Shown here: positions 47,500 through 58,571 of the stretch, piece after piece
How the letters are laid out: each line of letters begins with the position of its first letter
How positions within the stretch are numbered: the stretch's first letter is position 1
Source: Diplolepis rosae
Lineage: Eukaryota; Arthropoda; Insecta; Hymenoptera; Diplolepididae
Length of the DNA stretch: 64,000 nt
Assembly (NCBI GenBank): GCA_030998225.1
Contig: JAPYXD010000701.1
Span: 13,066,501-13,130,500 of the forward strand
Direction: 5' to 3'
Notes under the pieces: model-generated
Told to the model about the DNA's origin: nothing
Databases searched by the model: none
Seen by the model: the letters and a program-made list of their open reading frames with translations, nothing else
Made by a program: the position numbers and the translations under genes

Positions 47500-47970
47500 A
47501 CGCGTAACTTTGCAACCCTGGGGGTGGTGGAAGAAGTTCAATCGATTTGGATAGATCGAGAGATCGATAGATCCGAAACAGGTCGATGCCTCTTCCCCCT
47601 CCTCTCCTTCAAGGGATCATGGAACGTGGAGACGCTAAGAACAGCTAAGAGACGCTGTTGCTAGTTGCTAACCTTGCTAACAGCAGTACACACTGTACAC
47701 AGTCAACCTTCTGACCACTTCTGACGGTGCATTTATTTCAAACGCGTTCGGTGATTTATTAAACACCTTCATATACACACATATTGGTTACCATAACGTG
47801 ATTTTTTGAAGAAAAAAACTTTTGTGTTGTAAATCAAATTTTTATGTATTGAATATATGAAAAGAAAAGTTTGAGGCGACACGACGCTAAGTGACGCTCT
47901 GAGTCTATTAAAACACTCTTCCTCCCCTCTAATTTAAAGTGTTTCGTTTTCGTGATTCTTTTTATATTTA
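47500..47970 (+). promoter_or_regulatory. Possible promoter and 5' UTR of the Gag-PBX locus
   Basis: Composition rises in GC between about 47510 and 47740 (GGGGGTGGTGGAAGAAG, CCTCTTCCCCCTCCTCTCC), with repeated ATCGAT-like words (TCGAGAGATCGATAGATC). It lies directly upstream of the ATG at 47981. TTTTATATTTAG at 47960-47971 could be a splice acceptor ending a 5' UTR intron. No TATA box at a fixed distance was identified. The 99-codon frame at 47365-47664 has no domain. Confidence 0.35.
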
Positions 47971-47980
47971 GAAAAATAAA

Positions 47981-48112
47981 ATGCCAGCTACAGGAACCAC
48001 AGCAGCTGCCCAGAATCCAGAATTATGGTTTGCTCAGCCGGAAAATCAGTTTGGGCTTTCAGAAGTGACATCTCAAGAGACAAAATTTAATTATGTCTCT
48101 GAAAACTCTAAA
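47981..48112 (+). CDS. Gag-like N-terminal exon, possibly exon 1 of a PBX chimera
   Basis: ATG at 47981 (context AATAAAATGCC) opens 44 codons that end precisely at a strong donor (AAA/GTAAGA). The peptide begins MPATGTTAAAQNPELWFAQ and includes ENQFGLSEVTS and TKFNYV. These match the pattern LWF-Q-E-QF-L-TS-TKF-YV found at the start of Gag in insect Ty3/gypsy retrotransposons. No remaining gag, pol or LTR is visible around it; stops follow five codons after the donor. The exon is in phase 0, as is the PBX exon 10.5 kb downstream, and there is no better partner in between. It may be an exonised Gag piece or simply a retroelement relic with a chance donor. Confidence 0.5.
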
Positions 48113-49139
48113 GTAAGAAAAACTAAATAATTTGATCGAATTTATTTTCGTTTCACGATAAATGGCAATAATTGTATAAAAAAATATTATCATAAAAATA
48201 TTCGTTGGTTTTTCAGATGTAGCATTGCTAGCATGAGGTTCAAGCTAGTAATTTCTGGCATTTAAAAAACTAATAATAATAACAAAAATTTGGGTGATAA
48301 ATTAACTTTAGGCTTAAAATGAGCCCTTATTTGTGGTTCAAACTAAAATTTGATAAAATAAGTATTTATCGGAGTTTTTAGATGTGTCGCTGCTAGCTTG
48401 GGGTCAAGCTAGCAGTACAGTAGGGTGTGGATGAGGCTCTGTCTTGGCCCCACATCGATTTTATTCTCTTGTATTTACCATTTTGCTTTCATCTTACAAT
48501 TTTCAGACTGATAAGTACACGGAGAAAATTCATTCATGAACATTTAATCAAAAGTTGAGTAAAGCTGGGTCATTGTGGCTTTTGGAGAAAATTTAAATTT
48601 TTTTACGTATTCATTCAATAAAGAATTATAAAATTGAAAAGTTCTATTAGGGATCACCCATGTAGTATTATATCTAGTGTAAACAATCAAAATTTGCCGC
48701 CTAGGCCTACCTTGCCTTCCCGGTAAATCCGCCACTAACTGATAATTTATGAAATATTAATTTTTAATTAAGGATTTTGTGTTCTTGGAAAAGTTACGCT
48801 GTTAGTTAATTGTAATTCCTATAGCAAATAGGTGATTTGAATCCCTCTTTCCTAGATCCTGAAAGTGGGCGGTTGAAAGTATTTTTTTATATTTTTTCCG
48901 GAACTTGAAATCCAAAATTAGAATAATTTTTTTATCAAGGATCTCCACTGGGTGGAGATGAAAATTTTAATTTTATAATACCGTTTTGAAAACAAGTGAG
49001 CTCTCTCAAAAATTATGCCTGAGTTAACGACACAAGTCATTGACTTCATTTATCCTCTATTGTAATCAATTTATTCATACAAGATATCTTTAATTGTTAT
49101 TGATTAAAACATAATTAAATAATATAATGTGATATGTTT
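48113..49139. other. Start of the putative 10.5-kb intron
   Basis: AT-rich. ACACGGAGAAAA at 48518 looks like one end of the CACGGAGAAA MITE family, but the other end was not found. Direct words GCTAGCAT / GCTAGCTTG recur near 48225 and 48395. Confidence 0.4.
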
Positions 49140-49830
49140 GATGACATGTCTGCTATTATATTGACCCAAAATTCACAGAATTTTTGTTAATTTCTCATTT
49201 TTTTGGCATTGGGTCAGTTTCTTTTTATTTTCTTTTATTAAAATTATCAATTTTATTTATAATAAAAAACGCAAAAAAGAGAAGGCAAACGTTTCGGCCA
49301 CATATGGGGGTCCTCTTCAGTGTCATAAATTAAGATTGATTCAAAATTTTTGTAAAAGATAAAAATGTAGAAGATAGTTAAAATAAGGATAATCATAGAA
49401 CTCAAAAACTTATTATCTTATCGCTTGCAATTCAAAGTGAAGAAGTCCAGTAAGCAACAACACGAATTGGAAAAAATATGTAGAATTCACTGTATATAGA
49501 AAACCGGATAAAATGAACAAAAAACTTATAAATTTGTAAACAAACAGGCCGGAAATTTCTTTTTAATAAAGAAGGATGCACAATTGGTTATTAATAATAA
49601 AACGCGAACAGTTTTCAATTTTGAAAACTTTTTTTTGTACATTTTTATCTTTTACAAAAATTTTGAATCAATCTTTTAATTTATGGCACTGAATAGGGCC
49701 CCCATACGTGGCCGAAACATTTGCCTTCTCTTTTTTGCGTTTTTTATTATAAATAGAATTGATAATTTTAATAGAAGAAAATAAAAAGAAACTGGCCCAA
49801 TGCCAAAAAAATGAGAAATTAATAAAAATA
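49140..49830. mobile_element. Fold-back element, sister of 2122-3378
   Basis: The left arm (49150-49370) has TTTTGGCATTGGGTCAGTTTC, GGCAAACGTTTCGGCC and CATATGGGGG. The right arm (49650-49830) holds the inverse of each. About 690 bp, no coding capacity. Confidence 0.65.
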
Positions 49831-49977
49831 GTTAAATATGTTAAAAATGTTGACAACGTAACATCTTTTATGAACATTCCTTTCAACACTGTGTATTTGT
49901 AGATGCGGCTGGTGTTATAAAATGAAAATTTTAATATCTTTTGAGGCATTAGAAAATTCATCCAAATATACCAAAAA

Positions 49978-50913
49978 CCCAAGCAGAAATTTTCAAAAGT
50001 TTTATTTGAGATGCTCGTAAGTTTTCCTGTTCAACTAGTGAGGACCTCTTGAGGAAAACTTGTAAGGTATTCAGAAGAAATGTAATGCTACGCCATTTAA
50101 GTAATTAGTGAGTCTAAACTTTTGAAGTATTGTTAAGGCACTCTCTAGTTATTTTTGAGGCAATAGACAATTCTTTGTTAGGAATTGAAATCTCACATAT
50201 GTACACAAATCTGAGTGAAGGTTTTGATCCATAAAATCTAATGTTGATGGGCCTTGAACGTCGATTCCAAAAAATTTGTCGGCATCAGTTGATCCGTCTG
50301 TCACAAAAACTGTTTATAAAAACCTAATACCAAAAATGAGAATACAAAAAAGTTTTTGAAAACCAGGTAACGAAAACTTATGCGGAATCCCGAGGAATTT
50401 ATAGATTAAGTAAGAAAGTAATCAAAGGACTTTGTAGATTAAAGAATAAATTGTACGTGACATGCTTTTGCAACCATAAAATATAGACGTATTGCTATGA
50501 ATACTTACCAGACTCATACTGATACTTTTGGCTAATTTTTCTCCTTTTACGAAACCGTTTCACTCAGTTTCTGTTTCCTTCCCTTTTTCGGTCCATTTTA
50601 CGATATGCAAAAGTTTTTTCCCAACACCTTACAAACGCACAAAATTTTAGGTTGACATTTAACTTGTATTTTAAGTACGCACACATTAAATGAAATGACT
50701 CCAAGTTTTCGTTTACAAATGCCTCAACAATTACTTACAAGCAATATTCAAAAGTTAATCACGTGGGAAACTAGACAAGTTTTACTCCAGTTTAACTTGT
50801 AATAGTTGAACTTACAAATAACTAGAAAGTTCTTTACGAATATTTTCTCACTAGTTTTGACTTACTATTAACTAATCAACTTTCAAGTGAAACTTAAGAA
50901 ATTTCTACCTGGG
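49978..50913. mobile_element. MITE-like element with CCCA-GTAGAAATTT ends
   Basis: The left CCCAAGCAGAAATTTTCAAA and (inverted) CCCAGGTAGAAATTTCTTAA are weakly matched ends. Words such as AACTTGTAA and ACTTACAA recur inside in both directions. The element is old, with moderate confidence in its limits. Confidence 0.45.
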
Positions 50914-51490
50914 AATAAGAAAATTTGAAATTCACCCTTTTCAAAAGATTTAGCATTGAAGAACATGAATACAAATTTTAATTGAGACGTCTTCTTCACG
51001 ATGGTTTTTTATTGCTTTTAGATTGAAAATAAAACGAAGTGAGGATTGATTAAAAGACAAATGTAAAATTAGCATAAAAATTGCATTTTTTCTGACTTGA
51101 AATTCAGGAATTGTAAATCAAATTTGTAGACCCTCGAGTTGAGGTTTATTTATTTATTTTTTGCTTTGGTAGTTAATCTAAACTTGATATATTTTTGCTG
51201 AAAATCACCCAAAAAATATTAATTCCTGGCATAATGACACATGTCAAGTTCCCTGCACAATAGCACAAGTCAAAGTTTTATTTTATTTTACGGAAACACA
51301 ACAGGTATTTCAATTCTTATTATGATTAAAAAGTAGATTGTTATTACCCCTATTTATAATATTAAAAATAGATCTCATCTTATATTCTCCGATCTTACAT
51401 ATATGTTTAAACACTAAAAGTGGATTTTCTCAGAAACTTGCTTTTTGCAGTTGTGTGAATAAGGGGACGCGACGCTTGAACTAGACAATA
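50914..51490. other. Intronic AT-rich stretch
   Basis: Nothing recognised. Confidence 0.35.
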
Positions 51491-52951
51491 CACGGAGAAA
51501 AATAGTTGAAGTAATTTTACTCAACTCTGTCGATTAAACTTGGGACATAAGGACATTTGAACATCTATTAAATCCTAGTCGGGTAAAATCAATTTGATAT
51601 ATACCTAATTCACCCAAATTGAATAACAATAAGCGTTACATAGGGAATAGTAAGGAGTTGAGTAAAACGTTATCGACGACAGGGCACCAACATGCGTCAG
51701 TGGGTTAACATGAAATGTAATAAGTATATCACCGACGCTTGAGGTGCTTCAAACCGTAGTTGGATAAAATGATCATCGGGCGTATTATTTCAACTGGCAA
51801 TGGTGTGCTTCTCTCAAATGAAAAAAAATTCTTACCTCGAGCCTGCCAATAATCATCCGGTATATACATAAACAACTTACAAATACATTCACACCATTAC
51901 GGAACGTAGCCAATCATATTTCAAATTACAAATACACTTAAACATATAACCTTACATATATAAACCTAATAACAACACTTATATATAGTACGATACGCTT
52001 TCGTCGAATCACGCACACGCTCGCTTTCAATGCTGAGATATAAAATTTGGAACTTTCTTATATAGTGACTGCATGAGTTATTCAAAGCTTGTGAGAGTAA
52101 GTGCAGTCAATAAAATTTTTGAGCCTTACTCAAGTAAAAATAAACCAACTTTTTTCATAAATGATTATTAAAATATTTTTAAAAATTAATATAATTACAC
52201 AATTATTATAACTATGATTATTGATGTATATAATGTAATTATTAAATTACATTTAGTATAGATTTTTATTATAACAACGTATGAAGTTTAGTGAAACTAA
52301 ATTTTCAAATGTACATTAAATAATCACATTATTAGCAAAAAGTATCTTGGATAAAAACATTTAAAAGAAGGTTCTTTTATTTTCTGTGTTTTATATTTTC
52401 AAAATATGGATTTTACATTTGCGAATTCCAAATTATTATTTTGCCTGAGTAATTTATGTGATATTTCATATTTTATGTAATACACTTATCGATTTTTTTT
52501 TTGTTTAAATTTTCATAAGATCAATTTAATTTTAAGAATTTAAGTTTTTGAAATTAAAAATTTTTCATGTGTGCCCAAGGCGCAGATTACTTTCATTCGT
52601 TCCTGCGTGAATAGATGTAGCTGTTGGAATAAATCTTGCGATTCACGGTTTACTCAACTCTCGATTGAAGCGTAGAGTAGAATGAACGGAAAGCTCTACT
52701 ATTTTTGTGATTTAATAAAAGATTGGTTTTTTATAGTTATACTACGAGTAATAATATATATATTTAAAAAATTTTAATGCACGCTTTCATACTTCACCCT
52801 ACACTTCTGAATTTTACTCAACTTTGATTCATTTTCGAACATTTAATATATCACAAATAAATACAGTGATACTAAATAACTTCTAACTTGTCCTTATGTC
52901 CCAAATTTGATCGGAAGTTGAGTAAAATTACTTTAACTATTTTTCTCCGTG
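51491..52951. mobile_element. TA-flanked element with CACGGAGAAAAATAG ends
   Basis: The terminal inverted repeat is at least 75 bp: CACGGAGAAAAATAGTTGA, then TTTTACTCAACT and GGGACATAAGGACA, with inverses at the right. TA lies outside each end. The word TTGAGTAAAA recurs inside. 1461 bp, no transposase frame. Confidence 0.75.
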
Positions 52952-53118
52952 TACTTTCCCGATAATCAATAAAAAGTCGAAATGCATAAAAATTCGAAAT
53001 AAAAAATATGTGAATGCTCTTCACGGCGAGGTGCATCTTTTTCTTATTTGAAATTTTTTTATTCGACAAATAGTTTTCGAGATAAAAATTAATAAACGTA
53101 GTTTTTGCATTGTTTTGA

Positions 53119-53560
53119 ATTTTATTATTTAAATATAAAAATGAATTTATTCACACAAATCTGACTTGTATTTCCTATAATGATCTATACATCGTTTACA
53201 TGAATGCAGCATAGTATTAGCCAGTTTTTATATTTTAATACTCACTAATGACACTTTTATTTTATTATTTCTAGTAATGACATATTGAAAACGAATTTCG
53301 TAGCGTCGATATCTTTCTTAATCCTAAACTCACAAATTTTTCACATAACGAAGACATATAATTAAATTAAACAATTATTTAACTTAATTATGTGTCGTCG
53401 TTATTACTGGAAATAATAAAAAAGTGTCATTACTAAGTATTAAAATACAAAAACTTGGCTAATACTATGCTGCATTCATGTAAATTATGTATAGATTATT
53501 ATACGAAATACAAGTCAGATTTGTGTGAATATATTCATTTTTATATTTAAAAAATAAAAT
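53119..53560. mobile_element. Palindromic MITE with 150-bp arms
   Basis: The left AATGAATTTATTCACACAAA, ATGAATGCAGCATAGTATTA and TAATGACACTTTTATTTTAT have inverted partners on the right. The centre is a TTATGTGTCGTCGTTATT-type loop. About 440 bp. Confidence 0.7.
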
Positions 53561-53675
53561 TTAAAAAAATCTCTGGAAAAGTAGGTGGAAACAAAAAAAA
53601 ACCTTCAAGAATACTCGACAGGTTGAAACTTGCTAGCTCCGTCCCAAATTCAATGCACCGATTGAATTTGGGAAT

Positions 53676-54150
53676 TTGTTTAAACATATGATTTTCAAAA
53701 ATGTGAATTTCGAAAAAATAAAAGTTGTGCTGAGTTGTGCTAGGCGAGCACAATAAATGTCTTTCTGAACGTTTTTCTCTGAAATGCATATTGTTCAAAA
53801 TAAATGCATTATTATGAACTTAAGACTTTGTTTAAACATGTAATTTTCAAGAATGCGAATTCTGAAAAAAACAAAAGTTGTGCTAGGCGAGCACAATAAA
53901 TTTCTTCCCAAACAATTTTCTCTCAAATGCATATTTTTAAAAATAAGTGCCATTATTATAAACTTGGGAATTTTTTTCGACATGTAATTTTCAAAAATGC
54001 GAATTTTGAAAAAACAAAAGTTGTGCTGAGTTGTGCTAGGTGAGCACAATAAATTTCTTCACGAACGATTTTCTCTTAGATGCATATTTTTCAAAATAAG
54101 TCAATTTTTGTAAATTTGCTTAAGCATGTAATTTTCAAAAATGTGATTTT
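53676..54150 (+). repeat. Tandem repeat array, unit about 143-153 bp
   Basis: GCTAGGCGAGCACAATAAAT starts units at 53739, 53882 and 54035, each followed by TTCTC-AATGCATATT, ACATGTAATTTTCAA and a run of GAAAAAACAAAAGTTGTGC. The array appears inverted at 57229-57600. The 84-codon minus-strand frames here reflect the repeat, not a gene. Confidence 0.7.
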
Positions 54151-54299
54151 TTAAAAAATTTTTATCATACTTAAGCCACAAATGAACCGAAATAATGCAT
54201 ATTATATTGTATTTACTTATATTTCTACAAAAGGTATAATTATCTGCAAATATACATAATTATGAAATTACTATTAGCTACAATGCTATAACGGGCAAC

Positions 54300-54520
54300 C
54301 TCGACCTTAAGGACGCTTATTTCATGTTAACTACGAGGGTCAAAAATATCTTAGTTTCTTTTCTGAGCTAGTTAATTTGGCATGGGGTCAGTTCTGTTAC
54401 TAATTTTTTATGTATTTTTGGCCGAAACGTTTGCCTTTTCTAATTTCTAGGTCTTTTATCACATAAAAAATTAGTAACAAAACTGACCCCATGCCAAATT
54501 AACTAGAACAGAATTATTAC
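54300..54520. repeat. Hairpin related to the fold-back family
   Basis: AGTTAATTTGGCATGGGGTC and ACTAATTTTTTATG pair with CATAAAAAATTAGT and GACCCCATGCCAAATTAACT. The loop has GGCCGAAACGTTTGCC, as in the 2122 and 49140 elements. Confidence 0.6.
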
Positions 54521-54889
54521 TATGGGTCAACAAAACAATGAACGTGTATAGGAACATGTCACGATTTAATTTTATCTTCGTTTCGTTTTTGAATATGAAT
54601 TCTATGAATTTACATGCCTGCCTATTGGGCTATCTGCTCGTTGGATGTATATTGTATATACCTTACTTTTCTACAAGCCCCAAGAACCTATTGTTCGCGT
54701 TCAGCTGCCGAGGGCTGCTGGAAGGTCAGAAAAAAAAACTAACGGTAAAGTTATATGAAATCCAAAATTTTTCATAATTATGTATATGTGGGAATAATGA
54801 CCCCCTATACCTTTTGTAAAAACATAAGTAAATACGATATACTATACAATAAACTATAATTTCTAGTCATGCCCTACATATACTACTAA

Positions 54890-55090
54890 TTAGGACGAAA
54901 TCGGTGATGACGAGTCGACAAGGTCCCCTTGTAAGCGGGCTGCCGAGGACCTGTTCGTGTGAAACGAGTAGGGAGAGGCAGCGGCGCGCGCTGCCCTCTT
55001 TTCCTCCTTGTCGGTTTTGCACGCGAAAACGACTCGTCCCACTTCTCCTTATTCTCCACGATTCCTTCTTGCAATGCTGTTTTTAGATTT
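54890..55090. promoter_or_regulatory. GC-rich island in the intron
   Basis: This is a sharp rise in GC within AT-rich sequence (GGCAGCGGCGCGCGCTGCCC near 54976). Short frames exist on both strands. AATGCTGTTTTTAG at 55076 resembles a splice acceptor and CCTTGTAAGCGG at 54929 a donor. It may be an alternative promoter or an exon; no motif decides. Confidence 0.3.
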
Positions 55091-55258
55091 CACATCGTCA
55101 TTTATCGAGTCGAAATTGAAAATTGAGCCCACGGGAAGAAGAACTCTCCGAGCGCTCGTATAATTTAACTGGAAAATGGAATTTTGATATTGACTTTTTT
55201 CGAATTTGAATATGCTGTAACATTTCTAATTTTGATTTAATCAAAAAATGTTATTAGG

Positions 55259-55612
55259 ATAATTTTTAGAGATTTATGAGCACTATCAAAAACCAGGATT
55301 GGAATTTTTGATTTTTTCAAAAAGTTATTTTCAAAAACACAAAAGTAGTGCTCAATCCCTCAATTTTGATTGGATGTGGCTGGTTAACGAACTTGTCCTT
55401 ACTTTTTCGGCTCCGATAAAGTGTACCAAAGCTCAATTCAATCTGATAATTCTATCGAGAGTTATGCCGCACACGACCTACAGACAGACAGACAGACACT
55501 TTCGTAAAAACCATTTTTTCTGACTCAGGGGGTCTCAAAACGTAAGGATTTGATGAAAATTTCGAACGTCATTTTTCACATAAAACCAATACCTTCTCAT
55601 CCATGATGAGAA
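55259..55612 (+). repeat. Dispersed repeat with ACAG microsatellite, copy 2
   Basis: Near-identical to 10551-10893, except for a 17-bp extra segment (GTTATTTTCAAAAACAC) and fewer ACAG units. Confidence 0.65.
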
Positions 55613-55764
55613 TGTAAAAATCTGCAAAAATCCACAAATGTGTCTTCTGTTGGAAAAAATAACCCTGATTTTTTTCAATATTTTCCTATAATTAGTTAAG
55701 CTTAAAAAACGAAAATTATAAAATCCATCATTACTCATTCAAAATGTCGGATAATGATCTGAAA

Positions 55765-56125
55765 CATTTCATTCCTCTGTAGCGCAAGATACTGCATTGC
55801 GCTACTGTTAACTGTAGCGTAGTGTTGTGTATTACGATACAGAGGAATGTAATGTAAAAATTGAACTGCGCATGCGCATATAGCCATGCAACGGAGCACA
55901 ATCTTTTTATTCTTCTTCTTCGTACAGCGTTAGCACCTTACTGGCAAAGCTTTGTACATTTGAACTGCGCATGCGTCTATTAAAATTCATTACTACTACA
56001 CAAGATCGATAAAATCAAAATGGGCGGGACTAGTCGTGACATATCAAGTGTAATGACTAGCGCCGCAAACAACTACAATACTAGATTAGATTCGAGTGCA
56101 CGCATAAAAACTCGTATACGCACCA
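55765..56125 (-). repeat. Dispersed repeat, inverted copy of 15341-15700
   Basis: The words of the 15.3-kb copy occur in reverse (TTGAACTGCGCATGCGCATA, CAATACTAGATTAGATTCG). The first 90 bp are themselves a hairpin (CATTTCATTCCTCTGTA / TACAGAGGAATGTAATG). Confidence 0.65.
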
Positions 56126-56134
56126 AAGTCACAT

Positions 56135-56551
56135 AATAGTATATTACGTGCCTAGGCACACAATGAGGGCTGTTGCGTGACGAGCGACAATGCTCGCAGG
56201 AGATCGAAGCCGAGGCGTGATCAGTCTCGCGAAGAATAAGAAGAAGAAGAAGATTGTGCTCCGTTGCATGGCTATAGGCGTATGCGCAGTTCAATTTTTA
56301 CATTTCACTCCTCTGTAACGCAATATACTACATTGCGCTACTGTTAACTGTAGCAAAAAACGAGTTTGCGCGCCGGTGGCACATAAAATAGAATACGTGC
56401 CAATGCACACAATTCGGGAAATTACGAGAATCGCGACAATGCTCGCAGGACTGATCGCGCCTCGACTACGCCTTGGCTTCGATCTCCTGCGAACATTGTC
56501 GCTCGTCACGCAATCACCCTCATTGTGCGCCTAGGAACGTAATATACTATT
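56135..56551. mobile_element. MITE with AATAGTATATTACG ends
   Basis: AATAGTATATTACGTGCCTAG and CACAATGAGGG on the left have inverted partners at 56510-56551. Pairing includes GCGACAATGCTCGCAGGAG and GATCGAAGCC. The core (56232-56390) carries a direct, partial copy of the 15.3-kb repeat. A short relative is at 62381-62513. Confidence 0.65.
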
Positions 56552-56837
56552 TTGAAACCATGGATTAGTCGAAAATGTCTTCGCATCATTATTTGACATA
56601 ATTTTCATATTTCTAAAACATCATTTAACCTAATTTGGATAAATAAAAATTAAGTTAAATGTTTTGGTAGCATGGAAATTATGTTACATTAAAGATATAT
56701 GTTGATGGTGATAGTTCGTTTTAGGGTCCAAGGTTCATAAAAACTCAAAGTTATACATAATCAGAAGTTTCGGTTATGGTGGGAGCCCTCATCAGTGATT
56801 TATTTTGAATCTAAAAAATACAGAAGAAAGGGGGTTG

Positions 56838-57229
56838 CTAACGTAGGATTTCTTTCATAAAAAATTTAAAGTAATTAACATTTCTTTTTGATAAATTGAT
56901 AAAGAACCTTTGATATTACTTCAAAGTAAATATTTCTTCCACATAACGCAAATCTCTGAATAACATGAAAATACTTTTAAAAAAGAAGTTAGAAGAAAAT
57001 TAACAATTTTTGTTTTATACAAAAGAAATATTGACTGACTCTCACATATTTCAGTAAAAATTGTTAACTTTATTCTAACTTCTTTTTCAAAAGTGTTTTT
57101 ATGTTATTCAAAGATTTGCGTTATGTGAAAGAAACATTTACTTTGAAGTAATATCAAAGGTTCTTTATCGACTTGTAAAAAGAAATGTTAAATACTTCAA
57201 ACTTTTTTATGAAAGAAATCCTACGTTAG
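56838..57229. mobile_element. Palindromic MITE with 170-bp arms
   Basis: CTAACGTAGGATTTCTTTCAT and its inverse are the ends; AAGGTTCTTTATC, ACGCAAATCT and AAGAAGTTAGAA also pair. The right end lies directly against the first inverted tandem-repeat unit. Confidence 0.75.
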
Positions 57230-57600
57230 CCTAGCACAACTCAGTACAACTTTTGTTCTTTCAAAATTCACATTTTTGAAAATTACATGTTTAAGTAAAT
57301 TTCGAAATTTACAAAAATTGACTTATTTTGAAAAATATGCATCTGAGCGAAAAACGTTTCAGAAGAGATTTATTGTGCTCGCCTAGCACAACTCAGCACA
57401 ACTTTTATTTTTTCAAAATTCACATTTTTGAAAATCATATGTTTAAACAAATTCCCAAGTTCATAAAAATTGACTTATTTTGGAAAATATCCATCTGAGA
57501 GAAAAAAGTTTGAGAAGACATTTATTGTGATCGTGTAGCACAACTTAGCACAACTTTTATTTTTTCAAAATTTACATTTTTTTACATTTTTGGTAATTTT
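57229..57600 (-). repeat. Inverted tandem repeat array
   Basis: CTAGCACAACTCAGCACAAC-type unit starts occur at about 57231, 57383 and 57535, spaced about 152 bp, with the inverse of the 53.7-kb unit between them (GAAAATTACATGTTTAA, ATTTATTGTGCTCGCC). Worn AGCACAA words continue to about 57990. Confidence 0.65.
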
Positions 57601-58571
57601 TTAATTACTTTTTTTTTGATAAAAATTTGAATTTAAGTGTTTTCATTTGCAGCACAATACTGTATATACTGAAAGCTACCTAGCACAAGTTTTCGTATTT
57701 CAAAAAAACAAAATGGCGGTGCTGGGATTTTTTTCAATATTTTATTTTTCCCAACAACGGTTTGTGATATTGAAATTTACTTTACGGCACGTTTTTTGAT
57801 ATATTAAGGGCTACCTAGTGCAAATTTTTCATCTCAAAAAAAAAAAAAAAAAAATGGTGGTTCTAGTAAAAAAATCTTTTTTTGTGTCTTTTGGCTTTAG
57901 CTTTTATTTTTTCAAAAGTTTTTTCTGGCACAATGCAGCAAAAATCTAACACAATTCAGCACAACTTTCATTTTTTTGAAAATTTAAAATGTCGGTTCTA
58001 CCTTCTCCGACATTTTTACTTTTTGACATTCTCATCAGCAATAAGAAGTTATTGGTTTTACTTTGTATATTTTCATCGATTTTCTAATTTTCGAAACGTA
58101 TATTTATATGTAATCGCCAAACTCCAAATCACTGATTTAAAAATTAAAAAATCATCATAAAACACCCATTCTTTTAAAGGCATTCTAAAATCAATGAAAT
58201 TTTGTCTTTCAAGTCGTATAATTTTGTGGTTGGGAACCTTCTATCAAATCCTATCTAGAGGTTTTGCAAAAATATCTATTTTTTCAGCAGGTTAGGAAGA
58301 AATTGATGTCATAGGTAGAAGATATTTTTGGCTAAATTATTTTTACAATTTTTCAATTTGAGCGATTCAAAATAACTTAAATATACAGATATTTTATTCT
58401 ATAACTTTCACCCACGATATCTTCTTTGATAAATTACATCTATGCTTCACCGACTGAAAAACCTTAGAATGACAAAACAAAAATCTCAAAATCTTGTCCA
58501 TGCACGTACATGGCTTATATTTCCCCAATAAGTAGAAGAAATTATAATAATTATTTTGTATTTAATTATAG
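57601..58571. other. End of the intron, worn repeats
   Basis: Contains isolated TAGCACAA words, two AAATGG(C/T)GGT words (57711 and 57853) and a long A run near 57838. From 58000 it is AT-rich. TTTAATTATAG at 58561-58571 is the acceptor for the PBX exon. Confidence 0.45.

Noticed and set aside
47365..47664. 99-codon plus-strand frame upstream of the Gag-like exon as a gene
   Set aside because: No domain; its first third is made of ATAATTTACAT-like repeats, and it more likely is promoter or UTR sequence.
53547..54049. Two minus-strand frames (83 and 84 codons) with a shared MCSPSTTQHNF start
   Set aside because: The similarity between them is that of the tandem repeat unit itself; not a gene family.
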